Origin: Synechococcales cyanobacterium PMM_0073
Lineage (GTDB): Bacteria; Cyanobacteriota; Cyanobacteriia; Elainellales; Elainellaceae
Length of the DNA: 9,154 bases
Assembly: GCA_949127695.1 (NCBI GenBank)
Contig: CASBQH010000338.1
Coordinates: 1-9,154 of the forward strand
Reading direction: 5' to 3'
Position 1 is the stretch's first letter, and the number at the start of each line of letters is the position of its first letter. The notes beneath the pieces were generated by a model. The model was given only the letters and a program-made list of their open reading frames with translations. It was not told the origin of the DNA and did not search any database. The position numbers and the translations under genes were made by a program. Of this stretch, positions 6,473 through 9,154 are shown piece after piece.

Positions 6473-7282
6473 ATGACTAAACGCCCGCTTTCTTTCTATC
6501 TGCTGGCCGGCTTTTTCGGGCTATTCGTGCTGTTTCTGTATGGCCCAATGTTTGCGATTTTTCTGCTGTCTTTGCAGGGCGAAGAGGGCAACCTTACGTT
6601 TCCCATGCGGGGCTTTAGCTTCTACTGGCTGGGGCAGGTGTTTCAGGAGCAGCGTGTGGGCAGCTTCACCGAATCGTTTAGCCGCTCGCTGGTGCTGGGG
6701 CTGGCTGTGGTGGTGCTGTCGGTGCTGGTCAGCGTGATGGCGGGGCTGGCGTTTCGCTCTCAGTTTCGGGGGGCGACGCTGCTGTTTTACCTGACCATTT
6801 CTAGCCTGATTGTGCCCAGCGTACTGGTGTCGTTGGGGATTGGCATTACGTTTCAGGTCTTGGGACTGGAAACGCAGTGGTTCTCCTCTGGGCTGGGGGC
6901 GCATCTGACTTGGACGGTACCGTTTGCTTTTTTGATTGTGCTGGGCGTCTTCAATCGGTTTAATCCCGCTTATGAGGAAGCCGCCCGCGATCTGGGAGCG
7001 AGCGATGCTAAGACCTTCTGGGAAATTGTCTTGCCGCTGATTGCGCCGAGCTTAATTGGGATTGGGCTGCTGGCCTTTACGCTCTCCTATGATGAATTTA
7101 CCCGCACTTCGCTGGTGTCTGGTCAAGACAATACGCTGCCGCTAGAGGTGTTTGGCATGACGACCAACGTCACCTCGCCCGCTCTCTATGCGCTCGGCAC
7201 TTTAACGACGCTGTTTTCCTTCACGCTGATCACGCTGGCTTTTTTCACCTTCCGGTTTTTCTCGAAGCGGCAGGTTGAGTGA
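6473..7282 (+). CDS. potC: ABC transporter permease, spermidine/putrescine (PotC) type
   Basis: The product is 269 residues from ATG 6473, three bases after the stop of the first permease, so the two are almost certainly translationally coupled. About six membrane segments are visible (around 8–34, 70–93, 101–130, 146–162, 190–206 and 240–263). The EAA loop reads EEAARDLGASDAKTFWEIVLPL (about 168–189). The YDEF.RTSLVSGQDNTLPLEVFG segment (about 206–228) is typical of PotC/YdcV-like permeases. It forms the membrane pore with the PotB-like protein and is driven by the ATPase encoded at 2862–4031. It is the last gene of the operon: the stop at 7280–7282 is followed after 22 bases by a strong hairpin. 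Confidence 0.91.
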   Translation: MTKRPLSFYLLAGFFGLFVLFLYGPMFAIFLLSLQGEEGNLTFPMRGFSFYWLGQVFQEQRVGSFTESFSRSLVLGLAVVVLSVLVSVMAGLAFRSQFRGATLLFYLTISSLIVPSVLVSLGIGITFQVLGLETQWFSSGLGAHLTWTVPFAFLIVLGVFNRFNPAYEEAARDLGASDAKTFWEIVLPLIAPSLIGIGLLAFTLSYDEFTRTSLVSGQDNTLPLEVFGMTTNVTSPALYALGTLTTLFSFTLITLAFFTFRFFSKRQVE

Positions 7283-7304
7283 GCTGCCGACTCGTTAATG
7301 ATTT

Positions 7305-7354
7305 AAAAGCGAATGCCTGAAGCCAGATTTCTCCAGCTTCAGGCATTCGCTTTT
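7305..7354. terminator. Bidirectional Rho-independent terminator between potC and psaJ
   Basis: A perfect 19-bp stem pairs 7305–7323 (AAAAGCGAATGCCTGAAGC) with 7336–7354 (its exact complement), with a 12-base loop. The stem has A-run and T-run ends, so either strand gives a stem followed by T residues (four per side). It starts 22 bases after the potC stop and lies 14 bases beyond the psaJ stop on the other strand, so it can end both convergent transcripts. The T-tract is short, but the stem is strong. Confidence 0.88.
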
Positions 7355-7368
7355 AGGAATTTCGCGGG

Positions 7369-7497
7369 CTAGGACAGCGGGTGAAACAGCAGGTCAGGAT
7401 ATAACCAATTGAATCCGATCAGGAGCACTGCGGTAAAGCTTAGCAGCGCAAACAGCAGCACCGGGGCTAGAGAAAGGTATCGAGGTAGACCGGCCAT
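7369..7497 (-). CDS. psaJ: Photosystem I reaction center subunit IX (PsaJ)
   Basis: A 42-residue product, read on the minus strand from ATG 7497 to TAG 7371–7369. It begins MAGLPRYLSLAPVL and ends YPDLLFHPLS, matching the family start (..YLSTAPVL..) and the highly conserved end (..YPDLLFHP). One membrane helix spans about 11–32. PsaJ packs against PsaF at the edge of photosystem I and binds chlorophyll and carotenoid. His39 near the C-terminus is kept. The usual IEFNRF segment reads IGFNWL here, so the Glu at position 28, which I recall as a chlorophyll axial ligand in the Thermosynechococcus structure, is Gly. The start is supported by a TTGGAG site seven bases upstream. It follows psaF by 42 bases and is clearly cotranscribed with it. 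Confidence 0.95.
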   Translation of the reverse strand: MAGLPRYLSLAPVLLFALLSFTAVLLIGFNWLYPDLLFHPLS

Positions 7498-7504
7498 AAA
7501 ATTA

Positions 7505-7510
7505 CTCCAA
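7505..7510 (-). promoter_or_regulatory. Ribosome binding site of psaJ
   Basis: TTGGAG on the minus strand lies seven bases before the psaJ ATG (7497). It settles the start of this short gene and is a stronger site than those before the transporter genes. Confidence 0.7.
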
Positions 7511-7515
7511 GAAAC

Positions 7516-7535
7516 AGGATTGGCAAGGATTGGCA
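7516..7535. repeat. Perfect 10-bp tandem duplication in the psaF–psaJ spacer
   Basis: AGGATTGGCA occurs twice in direct succession (7516–7525 and 7526–7535) in the 42-base gap between the psaF stop and the psaJ start. It ends 18 bases before psaJ (reading on the minus strand) and does not include the ribosome binding site. It may be a recent slippage product. Confidence 0.85.
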
Positions 7536-7539
7536 AAAA

Positions 7540-8025
7540 CTAGCGGGGCGATACTGTAATATCGCTCTCTTTAACGGTAAGTTCGCCTGTGGTGAGCTCT
7601 TTGAGCGCAGCCAGCGGCCAAGCAAAGCCAGAGAGCATGTACTTAATCGCGCGCGGCACGTCGATGATGATCTCCTTCATTTCGGCATCTTTCTCTTTGC
7701 GTACCGAGATCAGATAGGCGCGACCCACCCAGCCAATCCAGCCCGCAATATACAGAAACAGAATGCTGGGAATTAAAAATTCACCCGCATGGCTGAGCCG
7801 ACCATCTACGACCAAATGCGGCAGTCCTTCTGCCCCGCAGAGCACTTCAGACCGGGCATAGTTGTCAAACCGAGCTTTTGCCTGTGGCGTCGTAGCGTTT
7901 GCCGCACGCTGTAAGAAAGCTTTTGACTGACCGCAGGGCGTCAGACCCGCAACATCCGCCGAAGCGGGGGCAGCAAAAGGCATCCACAGAAATAGGACAA
8001 GCGCCAGAGCAAACAATTTTCGCAT
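7540..8025 (-). CDS. psaF: Photosystem I reaction center subunit III precursor (PsaF)
   Basis: The product is 161 residues from ATG 8025 on the minus strand. A Sec-type signal peptide covers about 1–23 ([23 protein letters not shown], cut before Asp24), sending the N-terminal domain to the thylakoid lumen. The family core is intact: LTPC with Cys31, SEVLCG with Cys63 (the likely disulphide pair), [20 protein letters not shown], the membrane helix [18 protein letters not shown] (about 88–105), then the stromal-side end with [18 protein letters not shown] and a terminal SPR. Length is normal for cyanobacterial PsaF. The subunit lines the lumenal docking side for plastocyanin or cytochrome c6 and contacts PsaJ. 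The lysine-rich N-terminal docking helix of algal and plant PsaF is not evident, as is usual in cyanobacteria. It is the first gene of a psaF–psaJ operon and divergent from tsaD. Confidence 0.97.
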   Translation of the reverse strand: MRKLFALALVLFLWMPFAAPASADVAGLTPCGQSKAFLQRAANATTPQAKARFDNYARSEVLCGAEGLPHLVVDGRLSHAGEFLIPSILFLYIAGWIGWVGRAYLISVRKEKDAEMKEIIIDVPRAIKYMLSGFAWPLAALKELTTGELTVKESDITVSPR

Positions 8026-8036
8026 GGATATTGTTT

Positions 8037-8042
8037 TCCTCT
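8037..8042 (-). promoter_or_regulatory. Ribosome binding site of psaF
   Basis: AGAGGA on the minus strand, 11 bases before the psaF ATG at 8025. The spacing is slightly long but acceptable, and it supports this start. Confidence 0.6.
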
Positions 8043-8119
8043 ATTTACAAAACACAAAAAACGCAGAAATTTGTCCAAACCCTGAGCAGCTGGCTCAAAA
8101 GATTTGGCCTGTGAGTGCA

Positions 8120-8147
8120 ATCATACCCTCAAGGTCTGTCACCTCAA
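8120..8147 (-). promoter_or_regulatory. Candidate sigma-70-type promoter of psaF–psaJ
   Basis: Reading on the minus strand, TTGAGG (8147–8142) is followed by a 16-base spacer and TATGAT (8125–8120), a good -10 box. Transcription would begin near 8113, giving a leader of about 87 bases before psaF. CTTGAGG also recurs 15 bases further on (8133–8127), next to the -10. It is the best promoter match in the gap, but is judged by eye only. Confidence 0.45.
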
Positions 8148-8156
8148 GTTAGGCTC

Positions 8157-8176
8157 TTAAAAGAAGTTTACGTAAA
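8157..8176. promoter_or_regulatory. Candidate operator upstream of psaF (HLR1-like, with a TTTACGTAAA palindrome)
   Basis: The segment holds TTAAAAGA, two bases, then TTTACGTA, which resembles the HLR1 element bound by the response regulator RpaB (two (G/T)TTACA(T/A)(T/A) half-sites two bases apart): about 5 of 8 and 7 of 8 positions match. The second half is part of a perfect 10-bp palindrome TTTACGTAAA (8167–8176). From the proposed psaF start point it lies at about -44 to -63, where RpaB sites act as activators in photosystem I genes. The first half-site is weak, so another regulator or chance is possible. Confidence 0.3.
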
Positions 8177-8253
8177 ATTGGCAATTAGCCAGATCGCTGC
8201 GCTCGCCCAGTCCAGATTCTGAATCCTCTTAGGCTCTCTATAGCTACTGGTCT

Positions 8254-9154
8254 ATGTCTACCGTACTCGCAATCGAAACTAGCTGTGATGAGACTGCCGT
8301 GGCAATTCTGCGCGACCGGCAGGTGCTGAGCAATATTGTCTCTTCGCAAATTGCAATCCATCAGCCCTATGGCGGCGTCGTGCCCGAAATGGCCTCCCGG
8401 CAGCATGTTGAAACAGTCAACTGGGCAATTCAGCAGGCGCTGGCTGAGTCTGGCTTGGACTGGCCAGCGATTGACGGCGTTGCGGCCACCGCAGCCCCCG
8501 GCCTGGTGGGGGCGCTGCTGGTGGGGCTAACGGCGGGCAAAACGCTGGCGATGCTGCACCAGAAGCCGTTTTTGGCAATGCATCACTTGGAGGGGCATAT
8601 TTACGCCGCCTATTTGGCGCAGCCGGATTTGCAGCCGCCGTTTCTCTGCCTGCTGGTGTCGGGCGGGCATACCAGCCTGATTCATGTCTATGACTGCGGG
8701 CGCTACGAAACAGTTGGCCAGACCCGGGACGATGCGGCAGGTGAAGCCTTTGACAAAGTGGCGCGCCTACTGAAGTTGGACTATCCGGGTGGCCCCGTGA
8801 TTGACCGGCTGGCGCAAACCGGCAACCCCACCGCCTTTGCCCTGCCCGAAGGCAAAGTGTCACTGCCTGCTGGCGGCTATCACCCCTACGACTCCAGCTT
8901 TAGCGGCCTCAAAACTGCCGTGCTGCGGCTAACCCAGCGCCTGCCTGCTGAAGCGCTGCCCGTTGCCGATCTGGCGGCGAGCTTTCAGGCGGCGGTCGCC
9001 AAAGCCCTGACCAAGCGAACCATCGCCTGCGCCCAAGACTTTGGCCTCAGCACGATTGTGGTAGGCGGCGGTGTGGCCGCCAACAGCGGTTTGCGGCAGC
9101 ACTTGCAGGCGGCGGCAGATGCGGCTGGCTTAAGAGTGCTGTTTCCGCCGCTGA
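8254..9154 (+). CDS. tsaD: tRNA N6-adenosine threonylcarbamoyltransferase TsaD (3' end outside window)
   Basis: The frame is open from ATG 8254 to the right edge, giving 300 residues. TsaD transfers the threonylcarbamoyl group from threonylcarbamoyl-AMP to A37 of ANN-decoding tRNAs, working with TsaB and TsaE in bacteria; it was once called Gcp or O-sialoglycoprotein endopeptidase. Visible motifs: the ASKHA-fold start [15 protein letters not shown] (4–18), the metal-binding HLEGH with His111 and His115, the loop LVSGGHT (134–140), [21 protein letters not shown] (about 214–223) and the nucleotide-site [14 protein letters not shown] (about 268–281). The family is usually about 340–350 residues, so the last 40–50 are missing, including the third metal ligand (an Asp in a TDNA-like motif). 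It is divergent from psaF. A TATAGC at 8239–8244 could be a -10 very close to the start, and a TAAAAT at 8173–8178 is an alternative; neither has a clear -35. Confidence 0.96.
   Translation, partial: MSTVLAIETSCDETAVAILRDRQVLSNIVSSQIAIHQPYGGVVPEMASRQHVETVNWAIQQALAESGLDWPAIDGVAATAAPGLVGALLVGLTAGKTLAMLHQKPFLAMHHLEGHIYAAYLAQPDLQPPFLCLLVSGGHTSLIHVYDCGRYETVGQTRDDAAGEAFDKVARLLKLDYPGGPVIDRLAQTGNPTAFALPEGKVSLPAGGYHPYDSSFSGLKTAVLRLTQRLPAEALPVADLAASFQAAVAKALTKRTIACAQDFGLSTIVVGGGVAANSGLRQHLQAAADAAGLRVLFPPL

Noticed and set aside
8417..8863. 148-residue open frame on the minus strand opposite tsaD
   Set aside because: Its translation is low-complexity, rich in Pro, Ala and Arg, as expected for the reverse strand of a GC-rich gene; tsaD itself is certain.
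1..9154. HIP1 octamer GCGATCGC, frequent in many cyanobacterial genomes
   Set aside because: I did not see a copy in this window when reading it, so it cannot be used as support; absence in 9 kb is weak evidence about the genome.

Overview
The window is cyanobacterial chromosome. The evidence is a psaF–psaJ photosystem I pair with tsaD divergent upstream (an order I recall from Synechocystis and other cyanobacteria), a DUF512-type PDZ/radical SAM protein of the class typical of cyanobacteria, and an intergenic element with GATCCCCCTAAATCCCCCTT ends, common in filamentous cyanobacterial genomes. The sequence looks moderately GC-rich. A filamentous Leptolyngbya-like lineage is my guess; no marker gene fixes the species.

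Layout. Positions 1–205 hold the 3' end of an unrecognised gene. A Uma2-family (DUF820) putative endonuclease follows at 399–1049. A PDZ/radical SAM/DUF512 protein lies on the minus strand at 1249–2592. It is divergent from a four-gene ABC transporter operon on the plus strand: ATPase (2862–4031), Tat-exported binding protein (4091–5413) and two permeases (5612–6469 and 6473–7282). A MITE-like element of about 173 bp separates the binding protein gene from the permeases. The operon ends at a perfect 19-bp-stem hairpin, which also sits just past the convergent psaF–psaJ unit (psaF 8025–7540, psaJ 7497–7369). A 228-bp divergent promoter region separates psaF from tsaD, which starts at 8254 and runs off the right edge.

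How the genes work together. The four transporter genes encode a complete importer of the spermidine/putrescine (PotABCD) type. The binding protein appears to lack the two acidic residues that hold polyamine amines in PotD, so its substrate is open. PsaF and PsaJ are neighbouring small subunits of photosystem I. TsaD makes the universal t6A tRNA modification and is probably linked to psaF only by position.

I see no tRNA, rRNA, CRISPR array, transposase, prophage or defence island, and no clearly novel multi-gene system. No gene-free stretch exceeds 300 bases. The points most worth a second look are the binding-pocket changes in the transporter, the MITE inside its operon, an unusual PsaJ with Gly where Glu28 normally binds chlorophyll, a candidate light-response operator upstream of psaF, and a 17-bp tandem repeat in front of the transporter operon.
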